Assembly: GCA_947379755.1 (NCBI GenBank)
Contig: CANCOC010000002.1
Coordinates: 1-35,168, forward strand
DNA length: 35,168 bases
Direction: 5' to 3'
Origin: Alcaligenaceae bacterium
GTDB taxonomy: Bacteria; Pseudomonadota; Gammaproteobacteria; Burkholderiales; Burkholderiaceae_B
Shown here: in pieces, positions 6,735 through 15,414 of the stretch
Numbering within the stretch: the first letter of the stretch is position 1
Layout: every line of letters starts with the position of its first letter
Position numbers and translations under genes: made by a program
The notes under the pieces: generated by a model
Told to the model about the DNA's origin: nothing
What the model saw: the letters and a program-made list of their open reading frames with translations, nothing else
Database searches by the model: none

Positions 6735-8333
6735 CTAGAGGACTTCCTGCGCACTGCCAAACAAGCGCTCTGCTTTCAGACCAAGGCTCTGGCACGCCTG
6801 AACGAGTTGCTTGGCATTGATCACGGGCGGTGTATTTTCATCCGGATCAATACTGGTAATGTATTGAAGCCAGGGCTCGGCACCCATCGCGTACACATAC
6901 ACACTTTCACATCCCAGACTTTGAATCACTTTCATGCCGCGTTCGAAGTCAGACCCATTTAAACGGCGTGACTGATCTTTTTTACGATCCACGGCAATGG
7001 GGAGCAAGGGGCCATACGTCCAGCTAAAAGGCGCGCCCAGGCATTCCATGCCAATGAACAGCGTATCAATCTTGCCAAAGATCGATCTGATCTGGTCATA
7101 AAGCAAAGGTTCAAGGTTGTTACTGTCCGCGGCAAATAACAAACGATTGCCGGCAGCCTCGACCAGCCAGGCAGCTTTGGTCCGGATATCCAGATCACCG
7201 TGCTCACCCAGGAATGGGAGTGCAGTGAGTTTCAGGTCACCCTTTTCGACAGAACCTAGTGGCCCCAGTTCAACCACATGTTTGAATCCAATTGATTCAA
7301 GCATGAGCTTGAGCGAAGGATCTGCAAGCCCCCCTCCTCCAGCTGGCACCACGATGGTACCAATCTTGTATCTCAAGGCAAGCAGCGTTTCCAGCAAAAC
7401 GTGATCAGCATGATTATGTGTCAAGACAACATAATCAATATGCTCAGGCAGGTCTGCCAGCACAAATCTTTCGATGCCACCATCAGAGTCATAAGCAACG
7501 ATCGGATCAACAAGCACGTTGGTACCATCAGGCGCCTGGACAGAGACACAAGCATGGCCGAAATAACGCCAGCGTGTCTGACCAAGAGGCGCATTGACAG
7601 GCTTTGGAGCCTGAGGTGTTGCGACCAAAAAGCTTCGGAATAATTCCGCCTTCGCACCTGTCAAACCGAGTCGCTCCATCACCACGCTCACTGGCAGTGG
7701 CTCTGCGCGCAAACGTCCTAGAAAATCATAGACCTCGGCACTGAAAGGCTCCATCAACTCATAGGCATTGACTTGAGGCATACGAGGCGTACTGAAGGCA
7801 AAGGGCCTCTCGTCACCTTTGGCACGATAGATCATTGCACTCTGAACCGAAGGGTTAAAAACCGGGCTGCGATACAGCAAAGGCTCAATCACGCGTAAAT
7901 CCGGAAAACCACCCATCGTATACAAGAGTTCGACATATCCTCGAACGGGTGCAGGTAAATTGGCGTAATGCTGCTCAATGCTGAATCCATCGCCGTTTTT
8001 AATCACCAGGCGAAACGCCTCACGCAACGCTTCACCAAAGGCAATCTGTGCAGACTGCCTGGCTCTGGTTGACTGAATCAGGGCTTTGACAGCCTCGACT
8101 TCACTGGCAGGCAAGTCGACAAAAGGTCCGCCGCGCAGACTTGGGTTTTTACAGGCTGCGGCATGCACATCAGGCGCACTCACAAAGGACTCGAGCAAGG
8201 TCAAATGCCGATAAACAATATTCATTGCAGAGGTTGCAGGCGAAATCAGGTGTGACCACGCGTACCACCGCTCTACTAAAGGCTCAATCACCACATTCGG
8301 CTGCAGCATCACCAGTTCATCTGTCACGTTCAT
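6735..8333 (-). CDS. Two-domain metallo-beta-lactamase-fold hydrolase
   Basis: This 532-residue protein has an N-terminal region of about 250 residues that I do not recognise, followed by a metallo-beta-lactamase domain of the UlaG-like class (about 255-520). The metal motif HNHADH is at 306-311, with further candidate ligands at His378 (GEHGD) and Asp403 (AADSNN). The ATG at 8333 was chosen over an upstream TTG at 8351; neither has a strong ribosome site. Small MBL hydrolases of this class have about 250-350 residues, so the extra N-terminal domain is notable. It converges on the phhA-PhyH pair and diverges from the second DUF697 gene. The region to that gene (8334-8624) is AT-rich and holds a TATAAT box at 8455-8460 without a clear -35. 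Substrate unknown. Confidence 0.85.
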   Translation of the reverse strand: MNVTDELVMLQPNVVIEPLVERWYAWSHLISPATSAMNIVYRHLTLLESFVSAPDVHAAACKNPSLRGGPFVDLPASEVEAVKALIQSTRARQSAQIAFGEALREAFRLVIKNGDGFSIEQHYANLPAPVRGYVELLYTMGGFPDLRVIEPLLYRSPVFNPSVQSAMIYRAKGDERPFAFSTPRMPQVNAYELMEPFSAEVYDFLGRLRAEPLPVSVVMERLGLTGAKAELFRSFLVATPQAPKPVNAPLGQTRWRYFGHACVSVQAPDGTNVLVDPIVAYDSDGGIERFVLADLPEHIDYVVLTHNHADHVLLETLLALRYKIGTIVVPAGGGGLADPSLKLMLESIGFKHVVELGPLGSVEKGDLKLTALPFLGEHGDLDIRTKAAWLVEAAGNRLLFAADSNNLEPLLYDQIRSIFGKIDTLFIGMECLGAPFSWTYGPLLPIAVDRKKDQSRRLNGSDFERGMKVIQSLGCESVYVYAMGAEPWLQYITSIDPDENTPPVINAKQLVQACQSLGLKAERLFGSAQEVL

Positions 8334-8624
8334 ATTACCCGTCGGAATCAATCAAAATAACAGGATGCCACAAGCCCGGCACTTTTGACCTCTGCTCACC
8401 CTCAAAAAGCTTTAAATAGTGAGGAATTGCGAGCATATTTCAAGGTGAGATATATATAATCAGATTTGGTGCAAGGCTGATTTTCCCGTTAGAGAAGAAT
8501 TACTGATAAGTTTTTGAAATATATAAATAAACTTCCAGCATTGCAGCACGTCATGTTAATCTTTACACGAATGTTTTTTAGCTAAATCGCTCATACTTTT
8601 TTAAAAATTTCCAGAGGAAATATT

Positions 8625-9167
8625 ATGACAGTTGCTACTGCTGAAGTTTCAACATCCCCCGAGGCTGAGCAAATCAGCACAGTTGGCACCCCAGAGCAAT
8701 TGGCTCAGGCAAAAGAAGTGATCAAGCACAACGTGGCCTGGTCTGCTGGCGCCGGGCTGGTGCCCGTTCCTGGCCTGGATATTGTCGCCATTACTGGCGT
8801 CCAGCTGAAAATGATCAACGAATTGTGCAATGTCTACGGTCAGACATTCAAAAAATCCTTGGCTCGTCCGATTGTGATCAGCCTGATTGGCAGCCTGGGT
8901 GCGAGCATGCTTGCACCAGCGGTCGCCATGACAACCCTCAAGCTTCTTCCTGGTATTGGCGCACTGCTGTCAGGCACGGCACTGGCAGGTACTTCAGCTG
9001 CAATCACCTACGGCGTTGGTCAACTGTTTGTTGAACATTTCCAGAAAGGCGGCACACTTGAAAACTTCAACCTGATCGCAGGTCGTTGCAATTTCAAGAA
9101 AAAAGTTAAAGATGCAATGAACGAAAAATCAGAAGTCACGATCGAAGAAACTCCAGCACAAGCTTAA
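8625..9167 (+). CDS. DUF697 (YcjF-like) membrane protein, short paralogue
   Basis: This 180-residue protein consists almost wholly of a DUF697 domain (about 28-160). It carries the VPVPGLDIVAITGVQLKMI motif (46-64), two glycine/alanine-rich hydrophobic segments (about 82-105 and 107-130), the TYGVGQLFVEHF block (128-139), a lysine cluster (158-162) and an acidic tail ending EETPAQA. It lacks the long basic arm of the paralogue at 2968-3912 but aligns with that protein's domain along its length. The ATG follows AGAGGAAA at good spacing. It is monocistronic and ends at a strong terminator. Function unknown. Its presence a few kilobases from the paralogue, with phhA, PhyH and MBL genes between, suggests a local duplication. 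Confidence 0.85.
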   Translation: MTVATAEVSTSPEAEQISTVGTPEQLAQAKEVIKHNVAWSAGAGLVPVPGLDIVAITGVQLKMINELCNVYGQTFKKSLARPIVISLIGSLGASMLAPAVAMTTLKLLPGIGALLSGTALAGTSAAITYGVGQLFVEHFQKGGTLENFNLIAGRCNFKKKVKDAMNEKSEVTIEETPAQA

Positions 9168-9184
9168 GTTTCAGAGGTTTGACG

Positions 9185-9218
9185 GGCATGACTGTTTATC
9201 CAGTCATGCCTTTTTTTT
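9185..9218 (+). terminator. Rho-independent terminator of the short DUF697 gene
   Basis: A perfect 10-bp stem (GGCATGACTG at 9185-9194 with CAGTCATGCC at 9201-9210) and a 6-base loop are followed by eight T residues. It ends ten bases before the stop codon of the convergent Bug gene. Confidence 0.92.
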
Positions 9219-9227
9219 GCCCTGCGT

Positions 9228-10229
9228 TTATTCAGCCTGAATATTCGCCTGCCTGATGACCATGCTCCATTTTTTAATCTCAGACTGAATAAAGGCCGCA
9301 TATTCTTCTGGTGTCGAGGAGACAGGCTCGCTGGCTTGCGCCAGGATGCGATCCCGGACATCAGGCAAGGCTACGACGGTTGCAACATCTGTAGAGATTT
9401 TGTGAACAATGGACTGAGGTGTCCCTCCAGGCGCCATCAGGCCAAACCAGGCTGTAATTTCAAAATCGCTGACACCAGCTTCAGCCATTGTTGGGACATC
9501 AGGCGCTGCGGCAGTCCTGTTGTGGCCCGTCACCGCCAGAGGACGTAAAGTACCTGCTTTCATATGCGGCAGCAACACCGGCGCATTATGGATCAGCACT
9601 TCAATCTGACCGCCAATTCCGTCCGTCGTCATTTGTGCGCTGGACTTGTAAGGCACGCTTGTCATTTGAATTCCAGCACGCAAATTCAACAACTCACCTG
9701 TCAGATGTTGCGTCGTACCTGGACCTGCCGTACCAAAACGAAATTTCCCAGGCTCTTTTTTAGCCAGCAGAATCAGTTCCTGCAAGCTGTGTACCGGAGA
9801 GCTCGCACTGACTGTTATGAAGTTCGGCATTTTGGCGACCAGGCTGATTGGCGCAAGATCCTTGACTGGATCATAGGGAAGCTTACCGCCGAATAATGTG
9901 TAATTGACTGCAATCGGTCCAAGCGTGTTGAATAAAAGTGTATAGCCATCGGGAGGTGCCTTGGCTACACGATCAGTGCCGATATTACCCGAGGCGCCGA
10001 CTACGTTTTCAACCGTGACGGACTGCCCCCAGATCTCGGACAGCTTTTGCCCCAGCATCCTGACAAGTCCATCTGGCGCACTCCCGGGCGGCGCGGGCAC
10101 AACGATCCTGACTGCTTTTTCAGGCCAGGGTCTGACCTGCGCCTGCGCCACACCAGTCAACGAGGCCAGCCAGGAACATAACGTCAGGCCAACGAGCAAG
10201 CGTCCGATTTTATTTGCATATTGAAGCAT
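9228..10229 (-). CDS. Bug/TctC-family periplasmic binding protein
   Basis: This 333-residue protein has a Sec signal peptide (basic start, hydrophobic core at about 10-24, cleavage near AQA at 29-31) followed by a mature TctC-type binding domain. It shows the VPAPPGSAPDGLVRMLGQKL and ENVVGASGNIG segments typical of Bug proteins. These bind carboxylates for tripartite tricarboxylate transporters, but no TctA or TctB membrane gene is present. AGGAG precedes the ATG. It is the third gene of a minus-strand run after the split AtuA-like pair, 29 bases downstream, so its ligand may be the substrate or product of the AtuA-like proteins. Confidence 0.93.
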   Translation of the reverse strand: MLQYANKIGRLLVGLTLCSWLASLTGVAQAQVRPWPEKAVRIVVPAPPGSAPDGLVRMLGQKLSEIWGQSVTVENVVGASGNIGTDRVAKAPPDGYTLLFNTLGPIAVNYTLFGGKLPYDPVKDLAPISLVAKMPNFITVSASSPVHSLQELILLAKKEPGKFRFGTAGPGTTQHLTGELLNLRAGIQMTSVPYKSSAQMTTDGIGGQIEVLIHNAPVLLPHMKAGTLRPLAVTGHNRTAAAPDVPTMAEAGVSDFEITAWFGLMAPGGTPQSIVHKISTDVATVVALPDVRDRILAQASEPVSSTPEEYAAFIQSEIKKWSMVIRQANIQAE

Positions 10230-10258
10230 TGTTTACTCCTGAAGAGTCAAAGAGTGAT

Positions 10259-10636
10259 TCAGGTGGGCTGTCGAACAAAACGGGCAGGAATCTGCACAGG
10301 CATACCGAGCAAAATATATGAATTACTTTTCCCGTGACCATCCAGATTCAGACTGCCATTCACACCACCCTCAAGCACATCGTCAATGACAAAATTCATC
10401 GCGGACAATAAAGGCAATTCATAACGTTTAACCTGCGTCGCACCACGATGTGCATACAACGCCAGCACACGCTGCTCCGTTAACTGTTCAACCAGGTATT
10501 GAAATGCTGCGGGCTCGTAAGGCATGATGCTGACGTTTAGCCGGTTGCCTTTGTCACCTGCGCGGCCGTGGGCAACGCGATGAAGCGACACCGTGACGAG
10601 AGTATCTCCGTTCGTTGTTTGAGTGGCCTGGTTCAT
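10259..10636 (-). CDS. AtuA-like small subunit (C-terminal AtuA domain as a separate protein)
   Basis: This 125-residue protein matches the C-terminal domain of AtuA-like proteins, with the HGRAGDKGNRLNVSI block (residues about 23-37). In many bacteria the AtuA (DUF1446) protein is a single chain; here the short domain is a separate gene. The start was placed at 10636 because its ATG overlaps the TGA of the large-subunit gene in an ATGA arrangement, showing translational coupling. A longer in-frame start at 10768 lies inside the upstream gene and is unlikely. AtuA itself is implicated in acyclic terpene use in Pseudomonas, but its reaction is unclear. Confidence 0.85.
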   Translation of the reverse strand: MNQATQTTNGDTLVTVSLHRVAHGRAGDKGNRLNVSIMPYEPAAFQYLVEQLTEQRVLALYAHRGATQVKRYELPLLSAMNFVIDDVLEGGVNGSLNLDGHGKSNSYILLGMPVQIPARFVRQPT

Positions 10637-12012
10637 GCCGTGAGCTCCTTTGCGGTGTGTACAGTGCAGCCTGGTGAAAGATCCTCGGGCAACATCAGAT
10701 AGGATTGCGTACGGATGCGTGGCGTGGTTCGCCAGCGCACGCCTCCACCACCTGCTGGACCGCAACAATACAGGGCCAGCGCCTCTCGTGCCGCCTGATC
10801 AGCGTCATCTTGTGTGCGGGCCGATACAGCCAGTCTGACGCGAATATCCTCAGGCTCCTGCAACGACTCTCGCCACTTGGTACCACTATCACCATCATGC
10901 ACGCTGGACACGCCAATCAGATCGACACGTGCCTGCACATCAAGCTTGCGAATCTTGAGTCGCTCGAGCAAAACATCTGCTGCAGCACGTGCACGTGCAC
11001 GGCAATTCGGGCCTGCATAAGAAATCTCACCCTCACCAAGCCAGCCGCCATCAAAACAAACTGTTGCTTTGATTGTGACGGGTGCAGGCTTGCCCACTAC
11101 ACCTTTGACTTCAACACGATCATGGCTAATTTCAGTGACAGTCACACCAGAAAAATCGAGCACGACATCAGGCGTAATGTAGTGCCGTGGATCATGGATC
11201 TCATATAACAATTGTTCTTTCACAATTTGAGCATTGACCAGACCGCCCGTACTGTCGGCTTTAGTGACGACCAACCCCCCTTCTGCAGTGACCTCGGCAA
11301 TCGGAAACCCAATATTTGCCGGGTCCGGAACATCCTTAAATCCAGGATCGTAGTAGTACCCGCCCGTGAGCTGGGCGCCACACTCAAGCAAATGCCCTGC
11401 TGTTGCACCCACTGCCAGTCTGGCCCAGTCGTCATAGGCCCAGCCAAAATGATGAATCAATGGAGCAAGGGCCAGGGAGGGGTCACCCGTGCGTCCTGTC
11501 ACAACAATCTGCGCACCGGCCTTTAAAGCATCCACAATGGGTCTGGCATTCAAATAGGCATTGGCTGACACGACCTCTCCACCACCCATATCCAGCCCCG
11601 TATCGGCTTCGTAGACGACATGGGTCTTGAGATTGAGGCGATCGCGCACATCGTCACCGAACACCACTCCGATCTTGAGATCAGGCAAGCCCAGACGCGT
11701 GGCAAGTTTTGCAATGACCTTTGCGGCACCGGCAGGATTCGCTGCACCAAAATTGCCAATAATCGGAATACCATGGGTCGCACAACGCACCAGTATCGGC
11801 TCAAGAAGCCTTTCGAGCATCGGTTCATATCCACGCTCGGGGTCGCGTCGCTTTTCCAGTTGCGCAAGCGCTACGGTCCGCTCGCCGAGTGTTTCAAAGA
11901 ATATGGCGCACGGGCCGCCCAATCTGATTAGCGTATCCACCACGGGAGCGGCAGCATCCACACGATCGCCGGAAAAACCAGAACAATTACCCACTCTGAA
12001 TACAGCATGCAT
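10633..12012 (-). CDS. AtuA-like (DUF1446) protein, large subunit
   Basis: This 459-residue protein has the AtuA/DUF1446 layout. An N-terminal block reads FRVGNCSGFSGDR, followed by a GNFGAANP segment and a VVTGRTGDPSLALAP stretch. The ATG at 12012 has GAGGG upstream; a longer TTG/ATG start inside the AT-rich divergent region has no ribosome site. It leads a run of AtuA-large, AtuA-small and Bug protein, with a 4-base overlap to the small gene. The family is named for acyclic terpene utilisation, but its members occur widely beside acyl-CoA enzymes in betaproteobacteria, so the substrate here is open. No citronellyl or geranyl carboxylase genes are seen. Confidence 0.87.
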   Translation of the reverse strand: MHAVFRVGNCSGFSGDRVDAAAPVVDTLIRLGGPCAIFFETLGERTVALAQLEKRRDPERGYEPMLERLLEPILVRCATHGIPIIGNFGAANPAGAAKVIAKLATRLGLPDLKIGVVFGDDVRDRLNLKTHVVYEADTGLDMGGGEVVSANAYLNARPIVDALKAGAQIVVTGRTGDPSLALAPLIHHFGWAYDDWARLAVGATAGHLLECGAQLTGGYYYDPGFKDVPDPANIGFPIAEVTAEGGLVVTKADSTGGLVNAQIVKEQLLYEIHDPRHYITPDVVLDFSGVTVTEISHDRVEVKGVVGKPAPVTIKATVCFDGGWLGEGEISYAGPNCRARARAAADVLLERLKIRKLDVQARVDLIGVSSVHDGDSGTKWRESLQEPEDIRVRLAVSARTQDDADQAAREALALYCCGPAGGGGVRWRTTPRIRTQSYLMLPEDLSPGCTVHTAKELTA

Positions 12013-12197
12013 GCTTAAACCCTCGCTTTGTCTCGCATTTTTATATTTCAAATGCATCATTTTTAATTTTATTGACACACTTTAGAGCATGAGAGGCTGA
12101 TAAACAACTTTTCACTCATGGTTTGCAGCTGGTCATGGTAAAAAGCATCACCCATTTCGATACCAACGCTGCACTTCACCTCGTTCACATTCAAACC

Positions 12198-13526
12198 ATG
12201 ACCCATCCAATCAAAAAAACAGGAGAAAAAAAAGCTTCTCCACTCATCATTGTTTACGCGATGGTGATCGGCATCCTGATTGGTTTTGTGATCAATACGC
12301 AATCCTCCTCGCCGGAGCAGGCCTTCCATATTGCGGGCTATTTCTCCCTGATTTCAGAAGCTTTTCTGCGACTGATCAAAATGATCATCGCCCCGCTTGT
12401 CTTTTCAACACTGGTGGTCGGAATCGCCCACATGGGTGATGCCAACTCAGTTGGTCGCATTTTTGCTAAATCACTTGGCTGGTTTTTTACTGCCTCACTC
12501 ATGTCGCTTCTACTGGGTCTGATTTTGTCGAATCTGATGCAACCCGGAGAGCATTTAAATCTGCCTTTGCCAGATATCAGTGCATCGACGAATCTGCCAA
12601 AGAGCAGTTTCACACTTAAAGAGTTCTTCAACCACCTCATTCCAGACTCTGTCGTTGCCTCCATGGCAAAGAATGAAATCCTGCAAATCGTCGTATTTGC
12701 ATTGTTCTTTGGTGTGGCCATGTCGGCACTTGGTGAACGCAGCAAAAACCTGCTGGCTTCGATTGATGATCTGTCTCACATTATGCTGAAGATTACGGGC
12801 TATGTGATGAAGTTCGCCCCGGTTGCGGTGCTGGCGGCAATGACTGCCAATGTTGCCGAAAACGGCATTGCAATTCTTGCAAAATTTGCCATCTTTATGG
12901 CGGATTTTTATATTGGTTTAATTCTGCTGTGGTGTGTACTGATTTTTGTCGGTTATCTGTTTTTGGGTAAACGCATCAAAGCATTGCTTTCCAACGTCAG
13001 GGAACCATTTTTAATTTCATTTGCCACCGCGAGCTCAGAAGCGGCTTATCCAAAGATTCTCCTCGCGCTGGATCGTTTTGGCGTGGATCGTAAAATTTCC
13101 AGCTTTGTCATGCCTCTTGGCTATTCATTCAATCTGGATGGTTCCATGATGTATTGCACCTTTGCAACGCTATTTATTGCTCAGGCCTATGGGATTCATC
13201 TTGATCTGGGCACACAGATCACCATGTTGCTGATCCTGATGCTCACATCCAAAGGCATGGCAGGCGTGCCGCGCGCCTCTCTGGTCGTGATCGCGGCCAC
13301 GCTGAGCCAGTTCAACATTCCTGAGGCGGGCCTGCTATTGATTCTGGGTGTGGATACGTTCCTGGATATGGGTCGCTCGGCGACCAATGCTGTCGGTAAC
13401 TCAATTGCCGCAGCGGTAATCGCGCAATCAGAAGGCGCCCTGCTCTCCGAGCATGACGCAAAAATTCAGGCCGCAGCCATCGATCGAGAAGCCCAGGCAC
13501 ACATGCATGCTGTGAAAGAAACCTGA
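12198..13526 (+). CDS. Dicarboxylate/amino-acid:cation symporter (DAACS, GltP/DctA family)
   Basis: This inner-membrane carrier of 442 residues (467 if read from a TTG at 12123) couples uptake of glutamate, aspartate or C4-dicarboxylates to H+ or Na+. Family marks are the serine-rich ASSEAAYPK motif, the GYSFNLDGSMMY segment, and the DMGRSATNAVGNS block near the end, together with about eight membrane helices. The start is uncertain. The ATG at 12198 puts the first helix near the N-terminus as usual, but neither it nor the upstream choices has a clear ribosome site. The gene is divergent from the AtuA-like run and convergent with livM. Confidence 0.92.
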   Translation: MTHPIKKTGEKKASPLIIVYAMVIGILIGFVINTQSSSPEQAFHIAGYFSLISEAFLRLIKMIIAPLVFSTLVVGIAHMGDANSVGRIFAKSLGWFFTASLMSLLLGLILSNLMQPGEHLNLPLPDISASTNLPKSSFTLKEFFNHLIPDSVVASMAKNEILQIVVFALFFGVAMSALGERSKNLLASIDDLSHIMLKITGYVMKFAPVAVLAAMTANVAENGIAILAKFAIFMADFYIGLILLWCVLIFVGYLFLGKRIKALLSNVREPFLISFATASSEAAYPKILLALDRFGVDRKISSFVMPLGYSFNLDGSMMYCTFATLFIAQAYGIHLDLGTQITMLLILMLTSKGMAGVPRASLVVIAATLSQFNIPEAGLLLILGVDTFLDMGRSATNAVGNSIAAAVIAQSEGALLSEHDAKIQAAAIDREAQAHMHAVKET

Positions 13527-13540
13527 TCGAGAATGGATGT

Positions 13541-14527
13541 TTAAGACTTGCGGCGTCTGTCCTGCATATATCTGACCAGCGATCCGACGATTCCCTTAGG
13601 CATAAAAAACATGCAGGCAATCAGGATGGCACCATAAACAGCGCCAGCCAATGCTTCACTCAAGTCCGAGGCATAGGAGGGGACGAACTGCAGAAAGAGC
13701 CCTGCAACAAGCGCGCCCCATATCGTTCCCAGGCCGCCGACTACAATCGCAGCAAGAAAGCTGACTGAAAGTAAAAGATTAAATGAGTCCGGGGCAATAA
13801 AACCGATCGAAAAATTAAACAGTGCCCCACCTACTCCCGCTAGCATTGAGCCCAGTCCAAAAATCAGAACCTTGTACCCATTGACGTCGACCCCCATTGA
13901 TGCGGCAGCCAGCGGCGCTTGCCTGACTGCATTCAACGCACGTCCTGTACTGCCTCCCACAAAATTTCTTGCGAGATAAAAGCACAGAATGGCAAAAGCC
14001 AGCACGACATAATAAATCCAGGCGTCCTGTGTCAGACCAGTCCATGCGGGCGGCACGGGACGATCCACGAACAGTCCTGACATTCCTCCGGTGTATGCCT
14101 TGAAATGCTTAATAAAAGGAGATACTGAAACAGCAAGCACGAGCGTAATCAACGCAAGATACAAGCCTCGTAAACGCTGGGCAGGAAAGCCTGCCAGGTA
14201 GCCAACAACAAAGCTGACCAGCGCAGCCAGCAAAACAGAAACAGCATAGTGAACATGCCAGTTGGCCATGCTCAAGGCCGCTGTATAAGCCCCAAGCGCA
14301 AAAAATGCATTATGTCCAAGTGAAATCTGTCCTGCGTAACCTGTAATCAAATTCAGACCGATCGCCGCAACAGCATAGGCGAGTACGCCAGTCAGCTGAA
14401 AAGTCAGATATCCCGGAAATACAAGTGGAGCGATCACCAGAAGTGCAGCAAATATCAGTGTCAGGAATATTTTTATTCCTCTTTTTGTGGTGGTATGCGA
14501 AGCGGCAACGTTCATATCATTATTCAT
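13541..14527 (-). CDS. livM: Branched-chain-type ABC permease, LivM family
   Basis: This polytopic inner-membrane permease of about 328 residues has the LivM marks, including NLITGYAGQISLGHNAFFA and the later GALVAG segment near the C-terminus. It pairs with LivH to form the channel of a Liv/hydrophobic-amino-acid-type importer. The ATG at 14527 was taken; a TTG at 14536 overlaps the livH stop. It is the last gene of the minus-strand transporter operon and ends 14 bases from the convergent symporter gene, with no obvious terminator. Confidence 0.9.
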   Translation of the reverse strand: MNNDMNVAASHTTTKRGIKIFLTLIFAALLVIAPLVFPGYLTFQLTGVLAYAVAAIGLNLITGYAGQISLGHNAFFALGAYTAALSMANWHVHYAVSVLLAALVSFVVGYLAGFPAQRLRGLYLALITLVLAVSVSPFIKHFKAYTGGMSGLFVDRPVPPAWTGLTQDAWIYYVVLAFAILCFYLARNFVGGSTGRALNAVRQAPLAAASMGVDVNGYKVLIFGLGSMLAGVGGALFNFSIGFIAPDSFNLLLSVSFLAAIVVGGLGTIWGALVAGLFLQFVPSYASDLSEALAGAVYGAILIACMFFMPKGIVGSLVRYMQDRRRKS

Positions 14528-14532
14528 GCTGA

Positions 14533-15414
14533 TCAAACCCTGGCCGCAACAGATTTACCGAACAAGCCTTCTGGCTTTGCAATCAACACTGCAACGATCA
14601 ATATCAATGGCACAACCATTTGTAAATCAGAGCCCAGAAAAGGCAGATAGGCAGTCGACAGTGACTGGGAGACACCGACAATCACTCCACCTACTACCGC
14701 ACCGATGTAGCTGCTCATCCCTCCGACCACTGCCGCCGCAAAGGAAAAGATAATCACATCACCCATCATGTTGGGATCAAGCGTCAACCGCGAGGCAACC
14801 AGCGCACCAGAAACGGCACCTAGCCCAGCAGCCATTGCCCAGCCCAGGGTCATCATCGCGGTGTAGGGAATGCCAACCAGTTGAGCCGACTGAGCATTAG
14901 ATGCCGCAGCGCGTAAAGCCATGCCTAATCTGGTTTTTTGAAACAGAAGGAATAAACCGGTTGAAATACCCATCAGCACCATAATGAAACTGATCAGCTC
15001 TGCACCCACCCTTAACGTGCCAAACGTCCACGAATGCTGAGGAAAGGGGCTAGGCGATGATTTTTGCAGAAACCCCCAGACAGCACCTGTTGCGCTGTTG
15101 AACGCAAGAAACAGCCCCAGCGTCACGATGATAATCGTCATCTCGTCCTTGTACTGAACCGGACGAACAATCACCGCATACACGATGGCGCCCAGTATCA
15201 TCGACAGGATCACAGATCCCAGAATTGCCCAGACAATCGGCACCCCCCAATCACTGAGCTGCCAGGTCAGAAATGCCGAAAACGTTGCCATTTCTCCTTG
15301 CGCAAAATTAGCAATATTGGTTGTACGGTAAATCAGGACGAGTGCCAGCCCGAGCGAGGCGTAGATGGCACCAGAGCCAATCCCATTGAGCACTTGCTGA
15401 AGAAAATAACTCAT
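14533..15414 (-). CDS. livH: Branched-chain-type ABC permease, LivH family
   Basis: This permease of 293 residues has the LivH layout, with GIGSGAIYASLGLALVLIYR near the N-terminus, the NFAQGEM segment, and a VGGVIVG block before the end. The ATG at 15414 is preceded by GGGGGAG at good distance; a GTG one codon earlier is possible. Its start overlaps the livF stop, so translation is coupled. With LivM it forms the membrane core of the importer. Confidence 0.92.
   Translation of the reverse strand: MSYFLQQVLNGIGSGAIYASLGLALVLIYRTTNIANFAQGEMATFSAFLTWQLSDWGVPIVWAILGSVILSMILGAIVYAVIVRPVQYKDEMTIIIVTLGLFLAFNSATGAVWGFLQKSSPSPFPQHSWTFGTLRVGAELISFIMVLMGISTGLFLLFQKTRLGMALRAAASNAQSAQLVGIPYTAMMTLGWAMAAGLGAVSGALVASRLTLDPNMMGDVIIFSFAAAVVGGMSSYIGAVVGGVIVGVSQSLSTAYLPFLGSDLQMVVPLILIVAVLIAKPEGLFGKSVAARV

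Noticed and set aside
10637-10768. Longer N-terminus for the small AtuA-like protein
   Set aside because: It would lie fully inside the large-subunit gene, and the ATGA overlap at 10636 is the better start.
12013-12078. Longer N-terminus for the large AtuA-like protein
   Set aside because: It lies in AT-rich divergent promoter DNA without a ribosome site, while the ATG at 12012 has GAGGG.
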